NCBI GenBank assembly: GCA_023459055.1
Contig: JAEWVR010000004.1
Span: forward strand, 124,001-188,000
Reading direction: 5' to 3'
Source of the DNA: Fibrobacterota bacterium
GTDB taxonomy: Bacteria > Fibrobacterota > Chitinivibrionia > Chitinivibrionales > Chitinispirillaceae
Length of the DNA: 64,000 bases
Positions 26,804 to 35,923 of the stretch are shown piece by piece. The notes under the pieces are model-generated. The model made no database searches. It was not told the DNA's origin and saw only the letters and a list, made by a program, of their open reading frames with translations. Positions within the stretch are counted from its first letter, which is position 1. Each line of letters opens with the position of its first letter. The position numbers and the translations under genes are program-made.

Positions 26804-28175
26804 CAACAAAAAGTACAATTCAATTCATTTTACCGGAATACTGGGAAGTGGAATGAGTGCAATTGCACAATACCTGCGGTGGGATGGCCTTAATATCAGC
26901 GGATCAGACAGGCTTCTTGCCAGTGAAGACACTGTATCAAACCGTGATATTCTCAAAAGTATGGGTTGTAAACTTTTTAATCAGGACGGAGCGGGTATCA
27001 ATGAATCAATTGAAGCGATCTGCATCTCAAGTGCGATTGAAGAAACCAATCCTGAAATCATTGCCGCAAAAAAATTTAACATCCCGGTTCTTCACCGCTC
27101 TGATGTTCTTGCTGCAATTGTCAGCTCAAAAAAAACAATCGCAGTTGCGGGTACAAGCGGCAAATCAACAGTTACTGCAATGATATTTGAATTTCTCAGT
27201 TATTGCGGCAAAGCGCCATCACTTATCAGTGGCGCAGCCTTGAAACGTCTTGAAAGTACCGGGCTTATTGGTAATGCATTCCACGGTTCATCAGATTTAC
27301 TTGTGATAGAAGCGGACGAGAGTGATGGAACACTGACTAAATATCATCCATATATTAGTATAATACTTAACGTATCTAAAGATCATAAACCAATCCCCGA
27401 ACTAATGGAACTGTTTCGTACCCTGATAGAGCACACGTTACTGCCAATTGTAAACAATGATGATCCACTTCTGAGAGCTCTCAATACAGAAGAAACATTT
27501 GGTATCTTTTCTGATGCCAAGTGGAAAGCTGACAAATACATACTTGATAAATTAAGCGGAACTCTGGTAATGAATGAAATACAATACACTCTAAACCTTC
27601 CGGGAATTCACAACCTTTCTAATCTTGCTGCTGCGCTTTCTGTCTGCAAATTAACAAGTTGCGATGAGTTAAAACTTGCTGAAGCAGTCCAAACTTACGA
27701 AGGTGTTGCCCGACGATTTACAATCCACAAGACATCCAATGATGTTTATATTGTTGATGACTTTGCGCATAATCCTGAAAAAATCAAAGCAGCGGTTAAC
27801 GCAGCCCGCAATCTTTCTTCGAAACTTATCGCAATTTATCAACCCCATGGCTTTGGGCCGACCCGCTTCCTCAAAGACGACTACGTGGAAACGTTCAAAT
27901 CCATTTTTAAAAAAGGGGACACACTGTTTCTGCTACCGATCTATTATGCGGGTGGAACTGCACAGAAAGATATTTCATCCCGGATGCTTATTGACGCAAT
28001 GGGTGAAATTGAATTTTCTGCAGTTGCAGTATCAAATCGCGAAGAGCTTCTGAAGCAACTGATACCAATTACCATGAAGGGAATCTGTATACTCTCAATG
28101 GGCGCACGGGATCCATCACTTGGAAACTTTGCTTTGAACATAACAAAACATATCGAATCACTCGATATAAATTAA
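26787..28175 (+). CDS. Mur ligase family protein (MurC/Mpl type)
   Basis: 462 residues with a TTG start at 26787 preceded at 6 bases by GAGGAGGG. The N-terminal domain (SIHFTGILGSGMSAIAQYL, GSDR) binds the UDP-nucleotide, the central domain has the ATP loop AGTSGKSTVTAMI, and the C-terminal domain has VDDFAHNPEKIKAAV and YQPHGFGPTRFL. It adds L-alanine (MurC) or a recycled peptide (Mpl) to UDP-MurNAc. The DDFAHNP block is altered from the usual HHP, and no other mur gene is near. Coupling to the cytoplasmic YkuD enzyme favours a recycling ligase, but MurC cannot be excluded. Confidence 0.8.
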   Translation: MSLLINNKKYNSIHFTGILGSGMSAIAQYLRWDGLNISGSDRLLASEDTVSNRDILKSMGCKLFNQDGAGINESIEAICISSAIEETNPEIIAAKKFNIPVLHRSDVLAAIVSSKKTIAVAGTSGKSTVTAMIFEFLSYCGKAPSLISGAALKRLESTGLIGNAFHGSSDLLVIEADESDGTLTKYHPYISIILNVSKDHKPIPELMELFRTLIEHTLLPIVNNDDPLLRALNTEETFGIFSDAKWKADKYILDKLSGTLVMNEIQYTLNLPGIHNLSNLAAALSVCKLTSCDELKLAEAVQTYEGVARRFTIHKTSNDVYIVDDFAHNPEKIKAAVNAARNLSSKLIAIYQPHGFGPTRFLKDDYVETFKSIFKKGDTLFLLPIYYAGGTAQKDISSRMLIDAMGEIEFSAVAVSNREELLKQLIPITMKGICILSMGARDPSLGNFALNITKHIESLDIN

Positions 28176-28606
28176 TAAGGCTTAGATCTGCAGTTCAATT
28201 GTTACTCTATTTAAATGCAATTGTTCCATCACTCCCGTTCAAACGAGATATTTGGAAGTTGGCAGTCCTGCCCAATTGCAACAATCCTTAAATGATACAA
28301 CATCTTATCCAAACAACCGCAGCTGAATCATGAAGCTCTGCAAAGGCTATTTTCTTTTATGATTGCAGGTACATGATTAGTGCAGATATACATGTACTAT
28401 TTTTTGAAACTTTTTCATATTAGTTATTAATGCACATTTCTCCACTTTCGGTAATTTTTACCTAAATACGTACTTTTTCTAAAAGATACGTTTTGTTAAA
28501 ACGTAGATGGTTTTACATAAAATACCCATTTCTGCTTAAATTAACGCACTTTATTAATTTCCTAACATTTGGCACGCAGGTTGCTAATTTAATAAGACAG
28601 GTGTTA

Positions 28607-28698
28607 TGCCATTGTAGAATGGCAGATGTGTGTGATGATGATGGGGTATCAGGCGAAAGCCTGAGGCAGAAAGGGGCGCAAGCCCCTTTCTGTTTTTT
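28607..28698 (+). ncRNA. Candidate small RNA: three hairpins ending in a terminator
   Basis: Three perfect hairpins follow each other: TGCCATT/AATGGCA (28607-28624, GTAG loop), TCAGGC/GCCTGA (28649-28664, GAAA tetraloop) and CAGAAAGGGGC with its complement (28667-28692, GCAA tetraloop), then six T residues (28693-28698). GNRA loops are typical of stable functional RNA. The transcript start is uncertain, probably 28560-28605. No known family was recognised. It could also be the distant 3' end of the Mur ligase message, 430 bases away. Confidence 0.4.
28667..28698 (+). terminator. Strong Rho-independent terminator
   Basis: An 11-bp perfect GC-rich stem (28667-28677 with 28682-28692), GCAA loop, and T6 at 28693-28698. 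Confidence 0.85.
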
Positions 28699-28829
28699 AT
28701 TTATATCAAAAATTGCTATAACAACTTTAATCAGGTTGTTTATGCATACGGTCACCGAGCTTTATTTTACAGCGTTCATTTCTCTTAGACTGACAGCAAA
28801 GGTGGGGGTTAGTGCTCCCCCTGATAATT

Positions 28830-29570
28830 TTATTCTTTGGGACCTCTGGCAATTACATCACAAATAATATTACGGATCTTAACACTTATATCAGACTTGG
28901 TCTGATCAGCACTGACATCAATAGGATCACATACATCGACATGAACTGTACCTGGAGTTATTAACGAACTGTTTTTGGGCAGGCTTTTCATTGTATCATG
29001 AATTACAACCGGTACAACCTCAACGCCTGCCTGAAGTGCCAATGAAAAGCTACCGGTTTTGAATTCTCCGATTGATCCGTCCGCACTACGTGTCCCCTCT
29101 GGAAACAGAATGAGCGACACCTGAGCTTTCTGGAGATGTTTAACCGCGCGCAAAATCGATTCACGTGCTTTACGGGCATTAGATCTGTCAATCCATATAT
29201 GACCAACCACAACCATACCCCATCCAAAAATCGGTATATAAAACAACTCTTTCTTTGCAATGAAACTTATTGACCGGTTTAATCCAGCGTACAACACCGG
29301 TATATCAAGCCCGCTTTGATGATTGGCGATAAAAACATACCGCTTGTTTTTTTGAAGTTTTTCCAATCCTGAGACTTTTAATTTAATACCGGCAATCCAG
29401 AGCAGATTGAAATTCCAGATTAATGCGATATACCTCGCAGCTTTCAAACTGAATATACTTGAAAAAAGGCACACCACTCCAAAACACATTGTACTTATTA
29501 ATACTGCGCCATATACTGCAATTCCCCTGATTTTAAGTAACAAACTCAGGCTGCGCTTTTGCCTATCCAT
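28830..29570 (-). CDS. plsC: 1-acyl-sn-glycerol-3-phosphate acyltransferase
   Basis: 246 residues. One or two N-terminal membrane segments (about 10-45) precede the acyltransferase domain with the HX4D motif in FIANHQSGLD and the glycerol-phosphate-binding FPEGTRS, then GEFKTGSFSLALQAGVEVVPVVI. It makes phosphatidic acid from lysophosphatidic acid at the inner membrane. Its start overlaps the dnaE 3' end by 25 bases, with AAGGA about 7 bases before the ATG, so it is probably made from the dnaE message. Confidence 0.92.
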   Translation of the reverse strand: MDRQKRSLSLLLKIRGIAVYGAVLISTMCFGVVCLFSSIFSLKAARYIALIWNFNLLWIAGIKLKVSGLEKLQKNKRYVFIANHQSGLDIPVLYAGLNRSISFIAKKELFYIPIFGWGMVVVGHIWIDRSNARKARESILRAVKHLQKAQVSLILFPEGTRSADGSIGEFKTGSFSLALQAGVEVVPVVIHDTMKSLPKNSSLITPGTVHVDVCDPIDVSADQTKSDISVKIRNIICDVIARGPKE

Positions 29571-32500
29571 ACATTATCCTTTCCAACTTTTTCACGTAAC
29601 TGCTTTATCATTTCAGGATCAGGCAGTACTTTGACATTTTTAGCTTTTATTTTGTATTCGTTTCTTTCAGATGTTGTAATATGCAGAATAACAGAACACT
29701 CGCCTTTCACAGCACTGCATTGTTTAAAAATTTCCTGCACAAAATCTTTTTCTAGCCCCGGTGTACTCACTTTGATATGCAAACTTTTTGTCAGTTTCTC
29801 CCGTGCCTCACAAAGAGACATGCAATTGTCAACACGCAGTTTCGGTTTTTCTTCACCCTCACGTTTACTGATCTGCCCGTGAACGAGCACCATTGCATCA
29901 ACAGCAAGCAGGTGTTTGAATTTTTCGTAAGCATCTCCGAAAATCAGCAGCTCGATTGATCCTTCAAACTCTTCAAGTTCAAGAAACGCCATCTGACGGC
30001 CATCACGCTGATTATGTGTTTTTAAGCTGGTTATCATTCCCCCGATGGTCACCGCTGTATCATGCTTTACTTCTGCAAGAGCATCCTGTTTCAGTGATAC
30101 CGTGGAGAAGCCCCTGACCTCATCATAATACCTGTCAAGCGGATGTCCGCTTACGTAAAACCCCAGAATCTCTTTCTCTTTCTGTAACAGAACATTATAA
30201 GGCCATGGTTCAACCTGCGGAAGCGGTGGTTCAGGAATAATCTGTGCAATTGATTGATCTTCAGAACCAAACAGGTTATCAAATAGACTTACCTGTCCGC
30301 TTAAGCGATCCTTTTGAAAACTTCCACCGTATTCAATGCCTTTGTCGATTGTCTCAAAAAGTTGAGCACGAGTCCCGGGAACACTATCAAAAGCACCGGC
30401 ACAGATAAGTGATTCCAGACATTTTTTATTGACTATACGCAAATCAACATTCTTGCAAAGGTCGAAGATTGATTTGAACTTTCCATTCTTCGTGCGCGCT
30501 TCAATGATTGAATCGCTTCCTTTGCCCACATTTTTAATTGCTTCCATACCAAGCCGGATATTCCCGTTGTCAATACTGCAGGCACCTTCACTGCTATTGA
30601 TATCCGGTGGTAATATCTTGATACCCATACGCTCGGCTTCATTTTTCATGGTCAGAAAGTCATCAGTGCTTCCAATCCATGATGTCAGCGTTGCAGTCAT
30701 ATATTCGAGGGGATAATGTGCTTTTAAAAATGCAGCCTGGTATGATACGTGGGCATAAACAGTTGCATGAGCTTTATTAAATCCGTATTCGGCAAATTTT
30801 GCCATAAGGTCAAATACATCTTTTGCTATCTTTGCTTCAATGCCAAACTTAATAGCACCCTCAACAAATTTTTTACCCATTTCCTCCATGACATCGGCTT
30901 TTTTCTTTCCCATGGCTTTACGAAGCACGTCAGCTTGACCAAGTGTGAATCCGCCCATTTTCTGTGCGATACGCATCACCTGTTCCTGATAGATAATAAC
31001 CCCGTTGGTAACTTCGAGAACATCTTTGAGCATCGGATGCAGATAAACGACATCCTCTTTCCCATGTTTTCTCCTGATGTAAACATCGATATTATCCATC
31101 GGACCTGGCCGGTAGAGAGCTGTCATAGCGATAAGGTCTTCAACACCGGTGGGTTTGAGCTTTCGCAGATAATCCTGCATTCCATTGGATTCAAACTGGA
31201 AAACCCCGGTTGTATCGCCTTTTCCAAACAGCTTATATGTCTCCTCGTCGCCATCCGGTATCTTCCAGATGTCAATTACCTTATTATGGTACTTTTTAAT
31301 AAGGCGAAGTGTTTCCTGAAGAACAGTCAGTGTACGCAGACCAAGAAAGTCCATCTTGATAAGACCGACCTTCTCGACATAGTTCATATCAAATTGTGTC
31401 ATCACCGTATCTGCACCGGGCTGCTTGAATAATGGAGCCCAGTTTACAACTTCAGCAGGAGCAATAATCACACCACCTGCATGCATCCCGGCCTGACGCG
31501 CAAAACCTTCCAGAACTTCTGCATGACCAAACAGTTCCTGATATTGAGTATTCTCTTTTATCACTCTATCAAGTTCACCATTTGCAGCAATTGACTTTTT
31601 CAGATTTTTTTCATTGACCATGCCACTAAGACGGTTTGCATCGGCAACCGCGATACCCATTGCGCGCGCAACATCCTTGATCACCATTTTTGCTTTCATA
31701 CGCCCGAAGTTAATAATCTGGCAAACAGAATCACGACCGTATTTGTCAACGACATAATCAATAACTTTATATCTGTCCCTATCCGCAAAATCTATATCGG
31801 CGTCGGGCATGGATATACGCTCAGGATTAAGAAAACGTTCAAAGATGAGATCGAACTTTATGGGGTCAACACTTGTTATCCCAACAGTATACGCGACAAG
31901 ACTTCCGGCAGCACTTCCACGACATCCAACCATGACCCCCATTTTCTGTGCAGCAATTACAAAATCACGGACAATCAGGAAGTAGCCGGCGAATCCCATT
32001 TCATTAATGATTTTCAACTCATACTCAAGGCGTTCTTCAAGGCCGGGCGTGACATGTGAGTATTTTTCCTTTGTTCCCATTCTGGCAAGTGCAGAAAGGT
32101 ACTCTTCCGGATTTGTAAACCCTTGGGGGACATCGGGAACCGGTAGCTGCGGTTTTGCTTTTACTGAGACATTACATCGCTCTGCAATTTCAAGGGTGTT
32201 TGACATTGCTTCAGGCATATCAGGAAAAAGTTCTGCCATCTCCTGGGGAGATTTGAAATACATCTGATCAGATGAGAAACGATATCGGTTCGGATCGCTC
32301 ATGGTTGTCTGTGTCTGAATACAAAGAAGTACTTCATGTGCAAGCGCATCTTCGCGGCGTAAATAATGTGCATCATTTGCAACAATAAAGGGAATGCCCA
32401 TTTCGCGTCCGAGTTTTATCATTTCATCAAATGCGATATCTTCGTCATTGATACCATGTTTTTGTATTTCGAAGTAAAAATTTCCTTCACCAAAAATTGA

Positions 32501-32995
32501 AAGATATTCTTCGGTAATCTGTTTTGCCTTATCACGCTTGCCATCAAGTATAGCCTGTGGGATTGCACCACCGACACATGCTGACGTTGCAATGATTCCT
32601 TCGGAATACTTCCTGAGTACCTCATTATCAATACGCGGCTTATAATAAAAACCCTCAAGATAGCCTATGGAACTGAGACGCATAATGTTTTTCCAACCCA
32701 CATTATCTTTTGCCAGCAATATAAGATGATTGTAGGATCGTTCATCCTTACTTGACATACGATCAAGCCGTGAATGAGGTGCGACATATGCCTCAAAACC
32801 CAATATTGGTTTGATCCCCGCCCCCATGCATGTTTCATAAAACTCCACTGCGCCAAACAGGCCGCCATGATCAGTGATAGCAAGTGCGGGCATCTGAAAC
32901 TCGACAGCTTTCGCAACAAGATCCTTTATTCGTATCGCGCCATCAAGAAAGCTGTATTCTGTATGATTATGTAAATGAACAAAATTTGCGCTCAT
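29546..32995 (-). CDS. dnaE: DNA polymerase III subunit alpha
   Basis: 1149 residues, the usual DnaE1 length. The PHP domain opens the protein (FVHLHNHTEYSFLDG, ITDHGG). The polymerase core shows CRGSAAGSLVAYTVGIT (about 358-374), the catalytic aspartates in PDADIDF (about 397-403) and KMDFLGLRTL, and TALYRPGPMDNI. Towards the end are a helix-hairpin-helix region, an OB fold (VTIGGMITSLKTHNQRDGRQMAFLELEEF) and a C-terminal domain. It is the replicative polymerase. The ATG overlaps the stop of the helicase-associated gene by 4 bases (ATGA). Confidence 0.97.
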   Translation of the reverse strand: MSANFVHLHNHTEYSFLDGAIRIKDLVAKAVEFQMPALAITDHGGLFGAVEFYETCMGAGIKPILGFEAYVAPHSRLDRMSSKDERSYNHLILLAKDNVGWKNIMRLSSIGYLEGFYYKPRIDNEVLRKYSEGIIATSACVGGAIPQAILDGKRDKAKQITEEYLSIFGEGNFYFEIQKHGINDEDIAFDEMIKLGREMGIPFIVANDAHYLRREDALAHEVLLCIQTQTTMSDPNRYRFSSDQMYFKSPQEMAELFPDMPEAMSNTLEIAERCNVSVKAKPQLPVPDVPQGFTNPEEYLSALARMGTKEKYSHVTPGLEERLEYELKIINEMGFAGYFLIVRDFVIAAQKMGVMVGCRGSAAGSLVAYTVGITSVDPIKFDLIFERFLNPERISMPDADIDFADRDRYKVIDYVVDKYGRDSVCQIINFGRMKAKMVIKDVARAMGIAVADANRLSGMVNEKNLKKSIAANGELDRVIKENTQYQELFGHAEVLEGFARQAGMHAGGVIIAPAEVVNWAPLFKQPGADTVMTQFDMNYVEKVGLIKMDFLGLRTLTVLQETLRLIKKYHNKVIDIWKIPDGDEETYKLFGKGDTTGVFQFESNGMQDYLRKLKPTGVEDLIAMTALYRPGPMDNIDVYIRRKHGKEDVVYLHPMLKDVLEVTNGVIIYQEQVMRIAQKMGGFTLGQADVLRKAMGKKKADVMEEMGKKFVEGAIKFGIEAKIAKDVFDLMAKFAEYGFNKAHATVYAHVSYQAAFLKAHYPLEYMTATLTSWIGSTDDFLTMKNEAERMGIKILPPDINSSEGACSIDNGNIRLGMEAIKNVGKGSDSIIEARTKNGKFKSIFDLCKNVDLRIVNKKCLESLICAGAFDSVPGTRAQLFETIDKGIEYGGSFQKDRLSGQVSLFDNLFGSEDQSIAQIIPEPPLPQVEPWPYNVLLQKEKEILGFYVSGHPLDRYYDEVRGFSTVSLKQDALAEVKHDTAVTIGGMITSLKTHNQRDGRQMAFLELEEFEGSIELLIFGDAYEKFKHLLAVDAMVLVHGQISKREGEEKPKLRVDNCMSLCEAREKLTKSLHIKVSTPGLEKDFVQEIFKQCSAVKGECSVILHITTSERNEYKIKAKNVKVLPDPEMIKQLREKVGKDNVWIGKSAA

Positions 32996-34773
32996 TTTGA
33001 AACAACTCCGATTTTCCTTATTTTCTTTATGTAAAATCTTTTACGGGATTTTGTTTTTAATACTTCCCCCTCAACAACCGGATCAATTCCTTTTTCACAA
33101 CTGTAAGGCTTGAATGTATATAACCCCTCCCTGATATACGGACTGCCCTCATAGTCAATTGCCAGTTGCTGCCCCGTGAGGATTGCATAATCAATAACAT
33201 GAATGGTCTCATTTATATCAAGTTTTTTTAATTCCGTACCATACTTTGTCCCACGCATTGACTGACTATCAATTTCTTCAGGGCGGGTCTCAACAAGCGG
33301 AATCCACGTTGATGATATCGTTTGTGATTCTTTTCCCGGGATTTCCTCAGTAATGAGTTCTGTATCCTGGCCGCTCATGCGGTAATCAAAACCAAGTGAT
33401 GAAAGAATTGATCGTACACTTTGCTCCTCACCTCTATTAATAATGTATATGGCGTGAGCACTCACCGGTTGTATCAGTTTTCTGAGCGGCTCAAATGAAT
33501 TTATCTGAAAAGTCACCTTTTCATCGGATGAGATAAGGACATGCCGATCGGTGATATATAAACGGTAATATTCCCTTAACCATTCTTTTACTGTCTCTAT
33601 AACGTTGGATGGTGCTCCCCACCTTGTCAACCAATCAATAATCGATGTCCCGTCGGTACCACGGCTTAATGAATCACACAATACTACTTTATCAATTTTA
33701 CCCTTGTACACTTTGTCAAAACTGTTAATTGCCCCCACCTGTGTGAAAATACTCAGATCAATTGTATTACACTCACGGATAATTATAACACAGAAATCAG
33801 GCAGAATAATCACACCCGGAGCCTGACTCTGTATCTGAGTTACCGGTGATGCTTTACAAAAAACGAAACTGCCGTTCACTTTCCTTATCGCGACATCAGA
33901 AGTAAACACAATGCCGGCAAGCACGTCAAACATTTCGTCCTGAAGATATGAGGGAAACAATTCTGTTGACAGATACACACCTTGATCCAGTATCGCCTCT
34001 ATGAGCTGCAACCATACACCGCCATTAAAATCAAGAGCAAACGCCCTGATGCTTTTGTATTTATCATCTCTATCAAGTGCATTCCATAATGTATATGCAG
34101 TTTTGTTGAATAAATACTCCGTATCACTCTGATATAATAAACCTTCTTTCAGGCAATAACCAAGCATTACTTTTGTAACGTAATCGTCCTTATCGCTCTT
34201 TACAGAATAATATGTCTCAACAACTTTTCTCAATTGCCCGATAGCGGCGCGGACAAGTGATCCGTTTTTTCTCCGTTTCAGGCAGTTCTGAGCAGCAAGT
34301 GCGGCGGTTATTGTAATATCATTAACACATTGGTAGTTCCATACCGGTACTGCATCCGGAGCCTCAGCAGCAGGGCACATCCTGACAATAACTGTAACAA
34401 AGTGAGATATCAATGTTTTACGGAATTCATGAAAACCAAACAAACGGACTTCATTTTCAGTATTCGATCCGGCGTATACCAGAAATGACAGTATCAACGG
34501 ATTTTCAAATCCTGAAAAATCTGTAACTCGAAAACCATAATCACCACACATGTATACAAGTGCACATGTAAGCTGATCAGAATCGCTCAGAGAATGAAAA
34601 TGTTCTTTCAGAACATTTTCATCAATAAACTTCTCAGCCGCATCATCAATCATGCTTGATGAAAGAATTTTCCTTGAAGAAGCTTCTCCCGCACACACAA
34701 ACTTCTCAAATACCCAAGCCGGCGGAAGCATTTTCAGATAATCAGTAAACCGCACAATTCCGGATGAACTCAT
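32992..34773 (-). CDS. Helicase-associated domain protein (XPB partner type)
   Basis: 593 residues. Most of the N-terminal part is helical and unrecognised. At about 390-470, HVLISSDEKVTFQINSFEPLRKLIQPVSAHAIYII and EEQSVRSILSSLGFDYR match the damage-recognition-like domain found at the N-terminus of XPB and in the helicase-associated proteins that accompany XPB in actinobacteria. The end (INETIHVIDYAILTGQQLAIDYEGS, KRFYIKKIRKIGVV) is WYL-like. It precedes dnaE with a 4-base overlap, tying a repair-type protein to the replicative polymerase. The XPB helicase itself is at 14083-15747. Assignment is by pattern and needs a profile search. Confidence 0.55.
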   Translation of the reverse strand: MSSSGIVRFTDYLKMLPPAWVFEKFVCAGEASSRKILSSSMIDDAAEKFIDENVLKEHFHSLSDSDQLTCALVYMCGDYGFRVTDFSGFENPLILSFLVYAGSNTENEVRLFGFHEFRKTLISHFVTVIVRMCPAAEAPDAVPVWNYQCVNDITITAALAAQNCLKRRKNGSLVRAAIGQLRKVVETYYSVKSDKDDYVTKVMLGYCLKEGLLYQSDTEYLFNKTAYTLWNALDRDDKYKSIRAFALDFNGGVWLQLIEAILDQGVYLSTELFPSYLQDEMFDVLAGIVFTSDVAIRKVNGSFVFCKASPVTQIQSQAPGVIILPDFCVIIIRECNTIDLSIFTQVGAINSFDKVYKGKIDKVVLCDSLSRGTDGTSIIDWLTRWGAPSNVIETVKEWLREYYRLYITDRHVLISSDEKVTFQINSFEPLRKLIQPVSAHAIYIINRGEEQSVRSILSSLGFDYRMSGQDTELITEEIPGKESQTISSTWIPLVETRPEEIDSQSMRGTKYGTELKKLDINETIHVIDYAILTGQQLAIDYEGSPYIREGLYTFKPYSCEKGIDPVVEGEVLKTKSRKRFYIKKIRKIGVVSK

Positions 34774-35021
34774 GTTACAAAACCCGTTCCGCTATAATCT
34801 CAGTTAACTCCTTGAATCCTCTCATCTATAGTAATAAAAAGATTAAAGAGCCTTTTTCCAGATTTAAAAGAATCAAAGAATCATAGTAAAATACATACGG
34901 GCAACATAAGAGAGGCATATACATATTCATTTTCATTTTTTAATTCTGATTAATGAAAACAGTTGCGGCAAGGCTGTTAAAAGATGTATGTTTTCACAAA
35001 ATTCAATTAAGGAGCTTGTTC

Positions 35022-35282
35022 ATGGTGGATAAAGAACTTCTCGATATTCTATGCTGTCCTGAAACAAAACAGGATCTCACACTGGCAGATCAGAAGACAA
35101 TTGATTTGATAAATAAACAGATTCAGGCAGGATCAGTAAAAAACCGCGGTGGTGAAACAGTAAAGGAGCCTATTAATGCAGGCCTTGTAAGAAAAGATAG
35201 AAAATACCTCTATCCCATCCGTGAAGATATTCCCATTATGTTAATTGATGAAGCTATCCCTTTCGATTCGTTCGTATCCTGA
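35022..35282 (+). CDS. Trm112 family protein
   Basis: 86 residues from ATG 35022 (AAGGAG 8 bases upstream; the earlier in-frame ATG at 34953 has no site). It begins MVDKELLDILCCPETKQDLTLAD and ends YLYPIREDIPIMLIDEAIP, the Trm112 pattern. Bacterial Trm112 proteins are usually about 60 residues; an insert of some 20 (about 25-45) lies between the first block and the core, and the second cysteine pair of zinc-binding members is absent. Relatives activate methyltransferases. The 3' end overlaps the converging CBM9-like gene by 29 bases. Confidence 0.85.
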   Translation: MVDKELLDILCCPETKQDLTLADQKTIDLINKQIQAGSVKNRGGETVKEPINAGLVRKDRKYLYPIREDIPIMLIDEAIPFDSFVS

Positions 35283-35880
35283 TAGTTCTTCTCAGGGCGA
35301 TAAAAACTATAGTCAGGACTGCAATAACACCTGCACGGAATGCAGTTCCTGACCAGATGTTTTTCTTTTCGCTGCTTTTCATTTTTCCTGTTAGTGATAA
35401 AACCGGAAGAGTATCACCGCAGGCGTTAATTGTTGTAAATTTGAGTTTAAAAGTGTCATTCGTGTTATCAGTAAGTTTTTCCCATGGTATAACCCATTCT
35501 GTGACCAGTTGCCCGCTTGAGACAAATCGTTCATAATCATATTGATAGTAGCTGCTTTTCTCGCTTATGCCACTACGTAAACACCTGATTTTAACAATTT
35601 CTTCGCGATTCAGTTCGTTAGAAACTGAAATTGTCCAGTCACCGCACGACACAGGATTCTTTGACTTGCAATACCCGCTAAGCCCCTCCGGCGTTTTGAA
35701 TGCATCACAAACAAATTCAATGTTATTTCCAAATGGTTTTGCAAGTGACGGTTTCCACTCAAGCAAAAAACCATCAAGCTGGATTCTCCGTCCATTATCT
35801 TTCACTTCGTAAACTACTTGCGAAACGATACTTTGCAGAACAGAAAGTAGCAATAGCGCAACAATTGTTAACCGATACAT
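35254..35880 (-). CDS. Secreted, C-terminally anchored CBM9/DOMON-like protein
   Basis: 208 residues. A signal peptide (LTIVALLLLSVLQSIVSQ) and a membrane segment near the end (AGVIAVLTIVFIALRR) enclose a domain that starts IQLDGFLLEWKPSLA and contains LVTEWVIPWEKL. Those two motifs are typical of CBM9-like and DOMON-like sugar- or haem-binding folds. The ligand is unknown. It is the third gene of the PEGA - SUMF1 - CBM9-like group, 43 bases after the SUMF1 gene, so it probably acts in the same envelope complex. Confidence 0.55.
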   Translation of the reverse strand: MYRLTIVALLLLSVLQSIVSQVVYEVKDNGRRIQLDGFLLEWKPSLAKPFGNNIEFVCDAFKTPEGLSGYCKSKNPVSCGDWTISVSNELNREEIVKIRCLRSGISEKSSYYQYDYERFVSSGQLVTEWVIPWEKLTDNTNDTFKLKFTTINACGDTLPVLSLTGKMKSSEKKNIWSGTAFRAGVIAVLTIVFIALRRTIRIRTNRKG

Positions 35881-35923
35881 AGAATCACCCTGTTATAGAT
35901 TTACAAATTGAAAGCATTATTTT

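Larger units (their letters stand above)
28176..28829. other. Intergenic region, 654 bases
   Basis: Lies between the converging Mur ligase and plsC genes. It contains the three-hairpin candidate RNA with a strong terminator (28607-28698) and a G5/C5 hairpin (28804-28821) just after the plsC stop. A 124-residue open frame across it (28493-28867) runs through the terminator and shows no protein features, so I do not call it. Confidence 0.5.

Noticed and set aside
28493..28867. Plus-strand open frame of 124 codons
   Set aside because: It runs through a strong terminator and three hairpins, overlaps the plsC end, and shows no signal, domain or ribosome site.
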